Below, piece by piece: positions 1-8,699 of a DNA stretch of 64,000 nt. A program made the position numbers and the translations under genes. The notes below the pieces were generated by a model, which made no database searches, was not told the DNA's origin, and saw nothing but the letters and a program-made list of their open reading frames with translations. The first letter of the stretch is position 1; each line of letters starts with the position of its first letter. Source of the stretch: JAAZMI01 sp050948785 (GTDB taxonomy: Bacteria; Bacillota; Dethiobacteria; DTU022; UBA8154); NCBI GenBank assembly GCA_050948785.1, contig JBMNEM010000002.1, forward strand, positions 310,001 to 374,000. Direction: 5' to 3'.

Positions 1-230
1 GGGAAATCAAATCCAGAAGAAGAACGCAAAATATCTCCCTGCCGCGGCAAATCGCCATGTATCTCTGCCGTGAGCTTACAGATCTCTCCCTGCCGAAGAT
101 AGGAGAGGACTTTGGAGGAAAAGATCATACCACCGTCATCCATGCCCACAGAAAAATTTCTTCTCATATAAAAAAAGATGACAACCTGGTACGCCAAATA
201 AACGAAATCAAAAACCTTTTAAGCTACTGA
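1..230 (+). CDS. dnaA: Chromosomal replication initiator DnaA, C-terminal end (partial)
   Basis: Only the last ~75 codons are present, in frame from base 3 to the TGA at 228-230. They encode domain IV, the helix-turn-helix that binds DnaA boxes. The family signature is clear: DHTTVIHAHRKI follows a LPKIGEDFGG stretch. DnaA melts oriC and loads the replicative helicase. The gene ends next to a DnaA-box-rich gap and dnaN, the usual Firmicute origin arrangement. The start lies outside the window. Confidence 0.95.
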   Translation, partial: EIKSRRRTQNISLPRQIAMYLCRELTDLSLPKIGEDFGGKDHTTVIHAHRKISSHIKKDDNLVRQINEIKNLLSY

Positions 231-521
231 GTTGTGGACAGGCCTGTAAAAATGTTGTTAATTAAAAATATGATCTGTGGATAACTTTCACTTTTTAACT
301 GCAAATTTTTGTGCCTGTTAATTATGTTGATAAGTTTCCCTGATTATTCACAGTTTATCCACAAGGAAACTTGTCGTAAATCTGGGACAAAAAACCCTTT
401 TTACACAAATCCACAGCCCTTATGACTACTTTTACTTATTTATTCTTAAAGAATAGTTAAAGATAATCATAAGCCAGTCATTTGGGGATTATCTCCAAAA
501 ATTAGGGGGAAAGAGAAAAAG
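231..521. other. oriC: oriC region between dnaA and dnaN (DnaA boxes)
   Basis: This gap has no gene. It holds three good DnaA boxes: TGTGGATAA at 276-284 (reverse strand), TTATTCACA at 344-352 and TTATCCACA at 355-363. A weaker box-like TGTGGACA lies at 233-240 just after the dnaA stop. The rest is AT-rich, notably around 420-470. The dnaA-dnaN spacer is a common site of the origin, or one half of a bipartite origin, in Firmicutes. The spacer upstream of dnaA is outside the window, so a second half cannot be judged. The dnaN promoter must also lie here. Confidence 0.75.
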
Positions 522-1658
522 ATGCATCTATTTATTAAAAAAAATGATTTAATGGAAAAACTGGCTGTATTGGAGAAAATTATCCCCTCCAGGACAACGA
601 TACCATTTTTAAAAGGTGTAAAATTAGAAACAACGGATGATAGCCTGATCTTGACTACCAGCAACCTGGATATGAGCCTGAAAGCATTTTGCCCGGCAAA
701 AGTTTTGAAAAAAGGGGAGATTATTTTACCGGAGAAATTCTTTGACATTATCAGACAGACCCCTGCCGAGGAAATCGAAATTAACCTGGCTGAAGAGGAC
801 TTTCGAGCCGCGATCCGGAGCGGTTCAGCCAACTTTTTTCTCTACGGGGCGGATTCGGAACAATTTCCCCTGTTTACCGCCGAACAGGAATGGCGGGAAT
901 GGACTAATTTGAACTTTGCCGCTACGGAACTCAAAAATATCCTGCGCCAGGTGCATTTTGCTGTTTCCCAGGATGAAAACAAGCCCTCTTTTCGGGGGAT
1001 TTTACTGGAAGCCAATTCCCAGGGCCATGTTCTTTGTATGTCTTCCGATACATACCGGCTGGCTTGCTTTGAAAAGTCTTTTAGTCAAGAAACCAATTTC
1101 CAACCGTTCCGCCTGTTGATTCCCGGTAAATCATTGGGTGAAGTGGCCAGGATGCTGAGTGATTCCGGGGAAATGGTGGCTTGTTATTTCCAAGAAAATG
1201 AAATTATTTTTGCCCACAGGCAATTTATTTTTTCCAGCAGGCTGCTTGAAGACAAATATCCGGATCTGCTTACAGCTTTTCCACAGGGCTATGCGACAAA
1301 AATAGTTCTCCCGGCCAATCTTTTGGAAAAAACAGTCAGCAGGGCTTCCTTGTTGGCTCAGGGGGAAAATCGCATGATCGCTTTGAAGATCAACGGTAAA
1401 TCCCTGCAGATCAGTTCCAGTTCCGAAGTTGGCAGGATGAAGGAAGAAATACTCCTTGAAAATAAGGAAGGAGATGACCTGGAGGAAATTTTAATCAATT
1501 CCCGTTTTTTTCTGGATGTGCTGCGGATTTGGGAGGAAGAGCTTGTCGAGATTGAGTTAAATGGCCCTGTGGGCCCGTGCATTTTTCAACACCGCCGGGA
1601 AGGGGAGGGCGGCCTGGAAAATTATCGCTATCTGGTTCTGCCCATTAAACCGGATTGA
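522..1658 (+). CDS. dnaN: DNA polymerase III sliding clamp (beta subunit)
   Basis: This 378-residue protein matches the usual length of the beta clamp, a ring-shaped dimer of three similar domains per subunit (roughly residues 1-125, 126-250 and 251-378) that tethers polymerase III to DNA. Recognisable blocks are SRTTIPFLKGV near the N-terminus, SFRGILLE in the second domain and the C-terminal YRYLVLPIKP. The ATG at 522 is preceded by AGGGGGA at 504-510. The following gene is recF after 49 bases. The small S4-domain gene yaaA, usually found between dnaN and recF in Bacillus and many clostridia, is absent here. Confidence 0.97.
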   Translation: MHLFIKKNDLMEKLAVLEKIIPSRTTIPFLKGVKLETTDDSLILTTSNLDMSLKAFCPAKVLKKGEIILPEKFFDIIRQTPAEEIEINLAEEDFRAAIRSGSANFFLYGADSEQFPLFTAEQEWREWTNLNFAATELKNILRQVHFAVSQDENKPSFRGILLEANSQGHVLCMSSDTYRLACFEKSFSQETNFQPFRLLIPGKSLGEVARMLSDSGEMVACYFQENEIIFAHRQFIFSSRLLEDKYPDLLTAFPQGYATKIVLPANLLEKTVSRASLLAQGENRMIALKINGKSLQISSSSEVGRMKEEILLENKEGDDLEEILINSRFFLDVLRIWEEELVEIELNGPVGPCIFQHRREGEGGLENYRYLVLPIKPD

Positions 1659-1707
1659 AAAATTTGAGTTTTAAAGAAATTTCAAGGCAACCGGGAAGGT
1701 ACACGCT

Positions 1708-2835
1708 TTGTATATAAAGGAGCTCCACCTCATCAATTTTCGTAATTATGCACGGGAAGAACTGCAGTTCGAGCCGGGAATCTGTGTAATCCAGGGGGCC
1801 AACGGCCAGGGTAAGAGCAACCTTTTGGAAGCCATTTACAGTCTCTGTTTTGCCCGTTCTTTTAGAAATTTTAAAGAGAGCGATCTTGTCCGCTGGGATA
1901 CCCCTTATTACTATCTCCGGGGAACAGTTTTTTTGCAGCAGCGCTTTTATCAACTGGAAGTGGGCTATGAAGCGCAAAAAAAAAGAAAAGTGATCAAGAT
2001 TGACGGGAAAGCCGGGAAGAGCCCCGGGCTGGAGGGGCGCTGCCCGCTGGTTTGTTTCGTTCCCGAGGACCTGGAACTGATCCGCAGAGGCCCGGAAGAA
2101 AGAAGGCGCTTTTTGGATCGGGAAATCAGCCAGCTCAGTCCCCTTTACGGTGACTGTTTAAGCCGTTATAATCGGGTTGTTTACCAAAAAAACCGTGCTT
2201 TAAAGGAAAACCGCTATCTTTCCTATAAAGACGATCTTTTTAAGGTTTGGAACAAACAGTTAGTTTATTTTGGCAGCCGTATTATCCAGAAAAGGGCTCT
2301 TGCCGTTGCGGCATGGAGTAAACTTGCCGCCCGTAATTACAGCCTTCTTTTTACTGCGGGCCCTCGGCTGAAAATAGAATATGTTACTTTTTTGCCCAAA
2401 AATATTTTATCGGCGCAGATAGAAGAGATTGAAGCAGCATTTAAGGCGCAAATAGCTTTAAAGGCGGAAGAAGAACTGCAAAGAGGTTTTTCTCTGCTGG
2501 GGCCGCACCGCGATGATCTTTCTTTTTTATTAGATGGCCGGGAAGCCCGTCGTTATGCTTCACACGGGCAGCAGCGCAGTGCTGTCATCGCCTTGAAAGC
2601 TGCGCAGCTGCAATTTTACCATCAGAAAAAAGAGAAACCTGTTTTTATACTTGACGATATTTTTTCGGAGCTGGATGAGCGACGCCGGCAGGAATGTTTT
2701 TCTCTTTTTAGAGATGCCGGGCAGGTTTTTTTGACGATAACAGAAAAAGACCCGGGGTTGGATTCTTTCCTGCAGCAGTTTGCTTCTTCCTCTTTTTTTC
2801 ATGTGCAGAAAGGCCGGGTTAAGAAAGAGGAATGA
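1708..2835 (+). CDS. recF: DNA replication and repair protein RecF
   Basis: RecF is an SMC-like ATPase that helps load RecA at single-strand gaps. The 375-residue protein starts MYIKELHLINFRNY, the family's typical N-terminus, which fixes the TTG at 1708; GGGAAGG lies about eight bases upstream. The Walker A motif GANGQGKSN is at residues 29-37. The ABC-type signature region SLLGPHRDDL and the Walker B stretch FILDDIFSELD come in the last third. Length is normal for the family (about 360-380). The gene lies directly ahead of the DUF721 gene, with the stop codon three bases before the next ATG, so the two are probably co-translated. Confidence 0.96.
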   Translation: MYIKELHLINFRNYAREELQFEPGICVIQGANGQGKSNLLEAIYSLCFARSFRNFKESDLVRWDTPYYYLRGTVFLQQRFYQLEVGYEAQKKRKVIKIDGKAGKSPGLEGRCPLVCFVPEDLELIRRGPEERRRFLDREISQLSPLYGDCLSRYNRVVYQKNRALKENRYLSYKDDLFKVWNKQLVYFGSRIIQKRALAVAAWSKLAARNYSLLFTAGPRLKIEYVTFLPKNILSAQIEEIEAAFKAQIALKAEEELQRGFSLLGPHRDDLSFLLDGREARRYASHGQQRSAVIALKAAQLQFYHQKKEKPVFILDDIFSELDERRRQECFSLFRDAGQVFLTITEKDPGLDSFLQQFASSSFFHVQKGRVKKEE

Positions 2836-2838
2836 TTG

Positions 2839-3735
2839 ATGGATAAATTGGCCAAACCCCTGCATTCACTTTTAGAGAAATACGGTCTCCGGGAACAGCT
2901 GGAAAAACGCCGTTACCTCCGGATTTGGGCCGACGTAGTCGGCCGGCAGATCGCTGCTTATACACGTCCCGTAAACATCAGCCAACAAAAATTGATTGTG
3001 GAGGTCAACGACAGCACCTGGCTTTACCACCTGACTTTTTTAAAGCATAAAATAATTGTGGATTTCAATACCTTTGCTCGGGCGGAGATTCTGAAGGAGA
3101 TAAAATTTATCAATGCTGATTTCAGGTCCGGTGCGCAGCAGCAGAAAGAAAAACCGGGGCAAAGGGATTTTTCGGCTGAATGGCGGAAAAGGAGCGGTGA
3201 GCGGCTGGAAAAAGAGGAAGAAAAAAAATTGGAGAAAGCTGTGCAGCATGCCCCGGAGTTTTTGCATGCCCGTCTGCGCAAGATTTACAAAAATATTTAT
3301 CTGCAGCAAAAAGGCAAAAAAAAGGAGGGTGCGGCACCCTGCCGGAGGTGTCAGAGATTATCATTTGAATTGCAAGAGAACCTTTGTTCACTCTGTTGGA
3401 ACGATGCGGCCTCCTGGTCCGCTGTCCTGCAAAATTTTTTCCGGCAGACTCCCTGGGGCAAATTCCAAGAAATTCACCGGAAGCATCCTCTGCTGGATGA
3501 ACAGGTATTTGAACTTTGCAAAAATAAACTGGTAAAAAGCTCTGCAGAACAGATCTCTGCCTTTCTGGAGAAAAATCAGCCCCTGGACAACCGTCAAAAA
3601 GAAAATTTGAAAGAGTTGGTGCAGGACTATATCCTGCTCGTTGCGGAAAAGGAACCTCCCTGTATTCAGCAAGAGGATATTTTTAAAGCGTTAAAATATT
3701 TTCCGGGGCTTTACAAGCTTTTATATGCTTTATAA
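2839..3735 (+). CDS. DUF721 (DciA-like) protein with C-terminal zinc-ribbon extension
   Basis: The first ~95 residues form a DUF721 domain (RIWADVVGRQIAAYTRP, then LIVEVNDSTWLYHL). DUF721 includes DciA, the helicase-loading partner in many bacteria, and sits beside recF or gyrB in several phyla. A charged linker follows, then about 130 residues with two CxxC pairs (CRRC and CSLC, about 15 residues apart) that look like a zinc ribbon, and a helical tail. At 298 residues it is far longer than a plain DUF721 protein. I prefer the ATG at 2839, spaced eight bases from AAGAGG; a TTG at 2836 is also possible. A role in replication is inferred from domain and position only. Confidence 0.75.
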   Translation: MDKLAKPLHSLLEKYGLREQLEKRRYLRIWADVVGRQIAAYTRPVNISQQKLIVEVNDSTWLYHLTFLKHKIIVDFNTFARAEILKEIKFINADFRSGAQQQKEKPGQRDFSAEWRKRSGERLEKEEEKKLEKAVQHAPEFLHARLRKIYKNIYLQQKGKKKEGAAPCRRCQRLSFELQENLCSLCWNDAASWSAVLQNFFRQTPWGKFQEIHRKHPLLDEQVFELCKNKLVKSSAEQISAFLEKNQPLDNRQKENLKELVQDYILLVAEKEPPCIQQEDIFKALKYFPGLYKLLYAL

Positions 3736-3777
3736 TTCATACTGCATAACAAAAATCTATTAAGGAAAGGAAAAAAA

Positions 3778-4020
3778 ATGTTTTTACACATTGGAAATTC
3801 ACGTGTCGTGCATTTGCAGGAGATTATCGGCATTTTTAATCTGGAAATCAAAGATAACCAGGTTAATACTCAGTTTCTGGAAAGTAGTTCCGGGGATCAA
3901 ATCAGCGCCAAGGAGAAAGAAAAAAATAATTCTTTTGTGATTACCACGGATAAAGTTTTTTACTCGCCCATTTCTTCTTTAACTTTACAGAAAAGAATTG
4001 AAAAAACAAGGAAATTATAA
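3778..4020 (+). CDS. remB: Extracellular matrix regulator RemB (DUF370 family)
   Basis: This 80-residue protein begins MFLHIGNSRVVHLQEIIGIF, matching the RemB/YaaB family. In Bacillus the gene sits between recF and gyrB, exactly as here. RemB is a small partner or paralogue of the DNA-binding matrix regulator RemA; its own molecular role is not well settled. The ATG at 3778 follows a GGAAAGGAAAAAAA stretch that supplies the ribosome-binding site. The C-terminal half is lysine-rich and low in complexity. Confidence 0.85.
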   Translation: MFLHIGNSRVVHLQEIIGIFNLEIKDNQVNTQFLESSSGDQISAKEKEKNNSFVITTDKVFYSPISSLTLQKRIEKTRKL

Positions 4021-4053
4021 GTTCAGGATTAGGGTCGGAGGGTAAAATGTAAA

Positions 4054-5967
4054 ATGAAAAAAAATATTTCCGATGTTTATGATGCCAGTCAGATTCAAGT
4101 TCTGGAAGGACTTGCAGCGGTGAGAAAACGCCCCAGCATGTACATTGGCTCGACAGAGAGCCGGGGGCTGCACCATCTTGTTTTTGAGGTGGTGGATAAT
4201 AGCATTGATGAGGCCATGGCTGGTTATTGCGATGCCATTCAAGTGGTTATCGGCCCGGATAACAGTGTGACCGTGACTGACAATGGCCGCGGCATTCCCG
4301 TAAAAGAACATCCCCAGCAAAAAAAATCAGCCCTGGAAGTAGTTATGACTATTCTGCATGCCGGCGGCAAATTTGGCGGGGGAAGCTATAAAGTTGCAGG
4401 CGGGCTGCACGGTGTTGGCGTATCGGTAGTCAATGCTCTTTCTGCCTGGCTGGAAGTGGAAGTTAAAAGAGACGGGGAAATATATGTACAGCGTTATGAA
4501 AGAGGTAAACCCGTCACGGAGCTGCAAAAAAAAGGGAAAACATCTCAAACAGGAACGTCCATTACTTTTTTCCCTGACGATAAGATTTTTGAAAATGTAA
4601 ACTTTGATTTTCAAATTCTTTCACAAAGGTTGCGGGAATTGGCTTTTTTAAATAAAGGCCTGGAGATCAGTATTGAGGACCGCCGTTCCAAAGATAAAAA
4701 GAAAAAAGTTTTTAAATATGAGGGCGGAATCAGTTCCTTTGTTGCTTTTTTAAATAAAAACAAGGAGGCTTTTCCCCAAAAACCGCTTTCCCTGGAAAAA
4801 AAAATAGATAACTGCCGCGTGGAAGCGGCCATACAATATAATACCGGTTATAGTGAAACGATTTATTCTTTTGCCAACAACATCCGGACACAGGAGGGCG
4901 GGACACATGAGCTTGCTTTTAAAAGCGCCCTGACAAGGTTAATCAATGAGCATGCCCGCAAACTGGGGGTTCTTAAAGAGAATCAGGATAATTTTCAGGG
5001 AGAGGATATTCGTGAGGGTTTAACGGGAATTATCAGCGTCAAACTGCTTAATCCACAATTTGAAGGGCAGACGAAAACCCGCCTGGGTAATTCGGAAGTC
5101 AGGAGTATTGTGGAAAGTGTCCTGCAGGATGAGTTGGGGGCTTTTCTCGAACAAAATCCGGCTGTTACCAGAAAGATCTGTGAAAAAGCGCTCCAGTCCG
5201 CCCGGGCAAGGGATGCGGCGCGTAAGGCCAGGGAGCTGACCCGCCGCAAAAATGCACTGGAGATCAGCAGCCTTCCCGGAAAGCTGGCGGATTGTGCTTC
5301 GCGTGACCCGGCGGAAAGTGAGCTGTTTATCGTCGAAGGGGATTCTGCCGGAGGTTCCGCCAAACAGGGCCGGGACCGCCATATTCAGGCTATTTTGCCC
5401 TTAAGGGGTAAAATCATCAACGTGGAAAAGGCCCGTATAGATAAAATATTGGGCAATGAAGAGATACGGACGCTGATTACCGCTCTGGGTGTAGGAATCG
5501 GGGAGGATCTCGATCTCCAAAAGCTCCGTTACCACAAAGTAATCATTATGACCGACGCTGATGTCGATGGTTCCCACATCCGCACGTTGCTTTTAACCTT
5601 CTTTTTCCGTTACATGGAACCTCTGGTCTCCCGGGGAAATATTTATATCGCCCAACCTCCTCTTTATAAGGTGACCAAAGGTAAAAAAATATATTATCTC
5701 TACAGGGAAGAGGAAATGGAGCCGCTCATGTCCCAAATTGGGCGTCATGGAACCAGTGTCCAACGCTATAAGGGCTTGGGCGAGATGAACCCGGAGCAGC
5801 TTTGGGAAACGACACTTAACCCGCAGACCAGGTCTCTTTTGAAAGTGGATCTGCAGGATACACTCCTCGCCAATGAAGTTTTTACTCTGCTCATGGGGGA
5901 AAAAGTGCAACCGCGGCGTGAATTTATAGAAACTCATGCCCGGGAAGTACGTTATCTGGATATCTAG
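4054..5967 (+). CDS. gyrB: DNA gyrase subunit B
   Basis: GyrB is the ATPase half of gyrase, which introduces negative supercoils. In order, the 637-residue protein shows the GHKL ATP-binding domain (VVDNSIDEAMAG, DNGRGIPV, GGLHGVGVSVVNALS), the transducer domain, and the TOPRIM domain (EGDSAGGSAKQGRDR and IMTDADVDGSHI, which bind the catalytic magnesium). It ends ARLVRYLDI-like as HAREVRYLDI, typical of full-length bacterial GyrB. Length is normal (630-650). It is followed after 160 bases by gyrA. Confidence 0.98.
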   Translation: MKKNISDVYDASQIQVLEGLAAVRKRPSMYIGSTESRGLHHLVFEVVDNSIDEAMAGYCDAIQVVIGPDNSVTVTDNGRGIPVKEHPQQKKSALEVVMTILHAGGKFGGGSYKVAGGLHGVGVSVVNALSAWLEVEVKRDGEIYVQRYERGKPVTELQKKGKTSQTGTSITFFPDDKIFENVNFDFQILSQRLRELAFLNKGLEISIEDRRSKDKKKKVFKYEGGISSFVAFLNKNKEAFPQKPLSLEKKIDNCRVEAAIQYNTGYSETIYSFANNIRTQEGGTHELAFKSALTRLINEHARKLGVLKENQDNFQGEDIREGLTGIISVKLLNPQFEGQTKTRLGNSEVRSIVESVLQDELGAFLEQNPAVTRKICEKALQSARARDAARKARELTRRKNALEISSLPGKLADCASRDPAESELFIVEGDSAGGSAKQGRDRHIQAILPLRGKIINVEKARIDKILGNEEIRTLITALGVGIGEDLDLQKLRYHKVIIMTDADVDGSHIRTLLLTFFFRYMEPLVSRGNIYIAQPPLYKVTKGKKIYYLYREEEMEPLMSQIGRHGTSVQRYKGLGEMNPEQLWETTLNPQTRSLLKVDLQDTLLANEVFTLLMGEKVQPRREFIETHAREVRYLDI

Positions 5968-6127
5968 CTTTAAAATATGTTAAAATATATGTTAAAATTA
6001 AGTTAAAGTACCCGGGGGTTTTAATTGAAGAGCTTTGTGCAGGTGAACCAGGTGAACATTGATTTTTAAATTTTTTTACCCAAATTTTAAGAATAAGAAG
6101 TAATGCAAGGAGGCCCTAACAGTTTAA

Positions 6128-8602
6128 ATGCCAGAACAAGAAAGAACAATGGCTATTCCTATTCATGAAGAAGTAAAGAGTTCCTTTTTGGATTATGCCA
6201 TGAGCGTGATTGTCAGCCGGGCTCTCCCGGATATTCGCGATGGCTTGAAGCCTGTACACAGGCGTATTCTCTATGCCATGCGCGAACTGGGGATGACCCC
6301 GGATAAGCCGCATAAAAAATCGGCCCGACTTGTCGGGGAAGTACTGGGCAAATACCATCCCCACGGTGACCAAGCTGTTTATGATGCCATGGTGCGCATG
6401 GCCCAGGATTTTACCATACGCTATCCTCTGGTGGACGGCCAGGGAAACTTCGGCTCCATGGACGGTGATGCTGCGGCAGCCATGCGTTATACAGAAACCC
6501 GGCTTACTCCTCTGGCGATGGAGATGCTCCGGGATCTGGATAAAGAAACAGTGGATTTCAGACTTAATTTTGATGAAACTTTGAAAGAGCCTGTGGTATT
6601 ACCGGCCCGTTTTCCAAATCTGCTGGTCAACGGTTCAGCTGGCATTGCTGTAGGTATGGCTACAAATATTCCCCCGCATAATCTCACGGAAACGATTGAT
6701 GCGCTGATCTGGTTGATAGAAAAACCCGCGGCTTCTTCCCAGGAACTGATGACTTATATGCAGGGTCCCGATTTTCCCACCGGAGGGGTGATCCTCGGGT
6801 ATAAAGGTATCCAGGAGGCCTATGCCACCGGTAGGGGAAAGATCCGTATCCGGGGCCAGGCCCAGGTTGAAGCAAAAAAAGACGGCAAAGAAAAACTGAT
6901 CGTTACAGAAATTCCTTATTTGCAGAACAAAGCCAGGTTAATTGAAAGGATTGCCGAACTGGTCCGGGAAAAAAAGATTACCGGGATTACGGCGCTAAGG
7001 GATGAATCTGATCGCACCGGTGTACGCATTGTCATGGAAATAAAGAAAGGTTTTAATTCCCAGGTTATTCTTAACCAGTTGTATAAATTTACTCCTTTGC
7101 AGCAAACTTTTGGGATCATCATGCTGGCTTTGGTCGATGGTGTGCCGCGTGTTCTTCCGCTCCGGGATTTTCTGGGTGCTTATTTGGAACACCAGAAAGA
7201 GATTGTTACCCGGCGTGCCCAGTTTTTGCTGCGCCAGGCCCGGGAAAGGGCTCACCTGGTCGAAGGCTTGCGCATTGCCTTGAACAACCTGGATCGGATT
7301 ATTGCCTTGATCCGGGGTTCTGCCAATGCGGAGGAGGCCAGGGAGGGGCTTATCCAGGAATTTGACTTGAGTGAAAAACAGGCCCGGGCTATTTTAGAGA
7401 TGCGCTTGCAGCGGCTTACCGCCCTGGAAAGACATAAACTGGAGGAAGAATATCACTCCCTCATGGCGGAAATAGCCCGCCTGGAAACTTTATTGGCTGA
7501 TGAAAAACTTATCCTACAGGAAATTAAAAAAGACCTGCTGGAAGTAAAAAAGAAATACGGTGACGAGCGCCGGACTAAAATTGTCCCCTATGAAGGAGAT
7601 ATTGACCTGGAAGATCTGATCGAGGATGAAGAAGTGGTCATTACGCTGACACGGGATGGTTATATCAAACGTCTGCCGCTGGATACCTATCGCAGTCAGG
7701 GGCGGGGAGGTGTAGGCATCAGGGGACACTCGATCCGGGAGACCGATTTGATTGAGAACCTTTTTATTTCCTCCACCAGGGATAAACTTCTTTTTTTCTG
7801 CAGTCGTGGAAAAGTTTTCCCGCTGAAGGTCTATGAAATCCCTGAAGCAGGACGCCAAGCCCGGGGAACGGCTATTGTCAATCTTTTACCCCTGGAAAAC
7901 GGGGAATATATTACAGCTGTGTTTCCCCTGCGGGAATACGGGGCAGAAGATCATATTATCATGGCGACCCAAAAAGGGATCGTCAAGAGGACCAGCCTCA
8001 GTGAGTATGCTACAGCGAGGCGTTTTGGCCTCATTGCCATCAACTTGATGGAGGGCGATGAACTTATTTCCGTCCGCCAGCTTAGAAACGGGGAAGCGGT
8101 TCCTGAAAGCGAAGATCTTCCCGGTCCGACAGAAGAAGAGCCTGATGTTTGCATTGCTACAGCACACGGGTTGATGATTCGCTTTTCTGCAGAACAGCTG
8201 CGGACCCTGGGGCGGACGGCGCGGGGAGTGAAAGGGATCACTCTCTCCCCGGGAGATACGGTCATCGGCATGAACATTGTCTCCCCGGGAGAAAAAAGTG
8301 GATTTCTTTTTGTGACAGAAAATGGTTATGCCAAAAGAACCAAACTGGAAAAATTTCGTCCCCAAAATCGTGGGGGTAAGGGCCTTTTGGCTTTCAAATA
8401 CAGAAAAAGGGAAGGATTTCTGGTCAGTTTCCTTACCGTTCAAAAAAAGGAAGAGATTATGGCGATTACGGCCAGGGGCTTGATCATGCGGGCCAAGATA
8501 TCCCAGGTTCCCTTCCAGGGACGCTATGCCCGTGGTGTGACCCTGATCCGGCTTTTGCCGGAGGATAAAGTTGTCAAAATCGCAGCAGTGACCAAAGATT
8601 AA
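6128..8602 (+). CDS. gyrA: DNA gyrase subunit A
   Basis: GyrA cuts and rejoins DNA and wraps it on its C-terminal beta-pinwheel. The 824-residue protein has the catalytic tyrosine at Y121 (MRYTETRL) and the winged-helix region KYHPHGDQAVYDAMVRMAQ. The position equal to E. coli Ser83 is glutamine (Q82), while the acidic partner D86 is kept. The pinwheel carries a degenerate GyrA box, QGRGGVG, near residue 525. AGGAGG at 6109-6114 supports the ATG at 6128. The preceding gap contains several short TTAAAATAT-like repeats of unknown meaning. Confidence 0.98.
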   Translation: MPEQERTMAIPIHEEVKSSFLDYAMSVIVSRALPDIRDGLKPVHRRILYAMRELGMTPDKPHKKSARLVGEVLGKYHPHGDQAVYDAMVRMAQDFTIRYPLVDGQGNFGSMDGDAAAAMRYTETRLTPLAMEMLRDLDKETVDFRLNFDETLKEPVVLPARFPNLLVNGSAGIAVGMATNIPPHNLTETIDALIWLIEKPAASSQELMTYMQGPDFPTGGVILGYKGIQEAYATGRGKIRIRGQAQVEAKKDGKEKLIVTEIPYLQNKARLIERIAELVREKKITGITALRDESDRTGVRIVMEIKKGFNSQVILNQLYKFTPLQQTFGIIMLALVDGVPRVLPLRDFLGAYLEHQKEIVTRRAQFLLRQARERAHLVEGLRIALNNLDRIIALIRGSANAEEAREGLIQEFDLSEKQARAILEMRLQRLTALERHKLEEEYHSLMAEIARLETLLADEKLILQEIKKDLLEVKKKYGDERRTKIVPYEGDIDLEDLIEDEEVVITLTRDGYIKRLPLDTYRSQGRGGVGIRGHSIRETDLIENLFISSTRDKLLFFCSRGKVFPLKVYEIPEAGRQARGTAIVNLLPLENGEYITAVFPLREYGAEDHIIMATQKGIVKRTSLSEYATARRFGLIAINLMEGDELISVRQLRNGEAVPESEDLPGPTEEEPDVCIATAHGLMIRFSAEQLRTLGRTARGVKGITLSPGDTVIGMNIVSPGEKSGFLFVTENGYAKRTKLEKFRPQNRGGKGLLAFKYRKREGFLVSFLTVQKKEEIMAITARGLIMRAKISQVPFQGRYARGVTLIRLLPEDKVVKIAAVTKD

Positions 8603-8699
8603 TCCTTCCGGCGGTGTTGGCACCGAGGAAGGAATATCCTGCGTTGCTGCGCTTTGATAATCAGCAGTGAGTTCTTTTAGACTCAGGGGAAAGGGGGGG

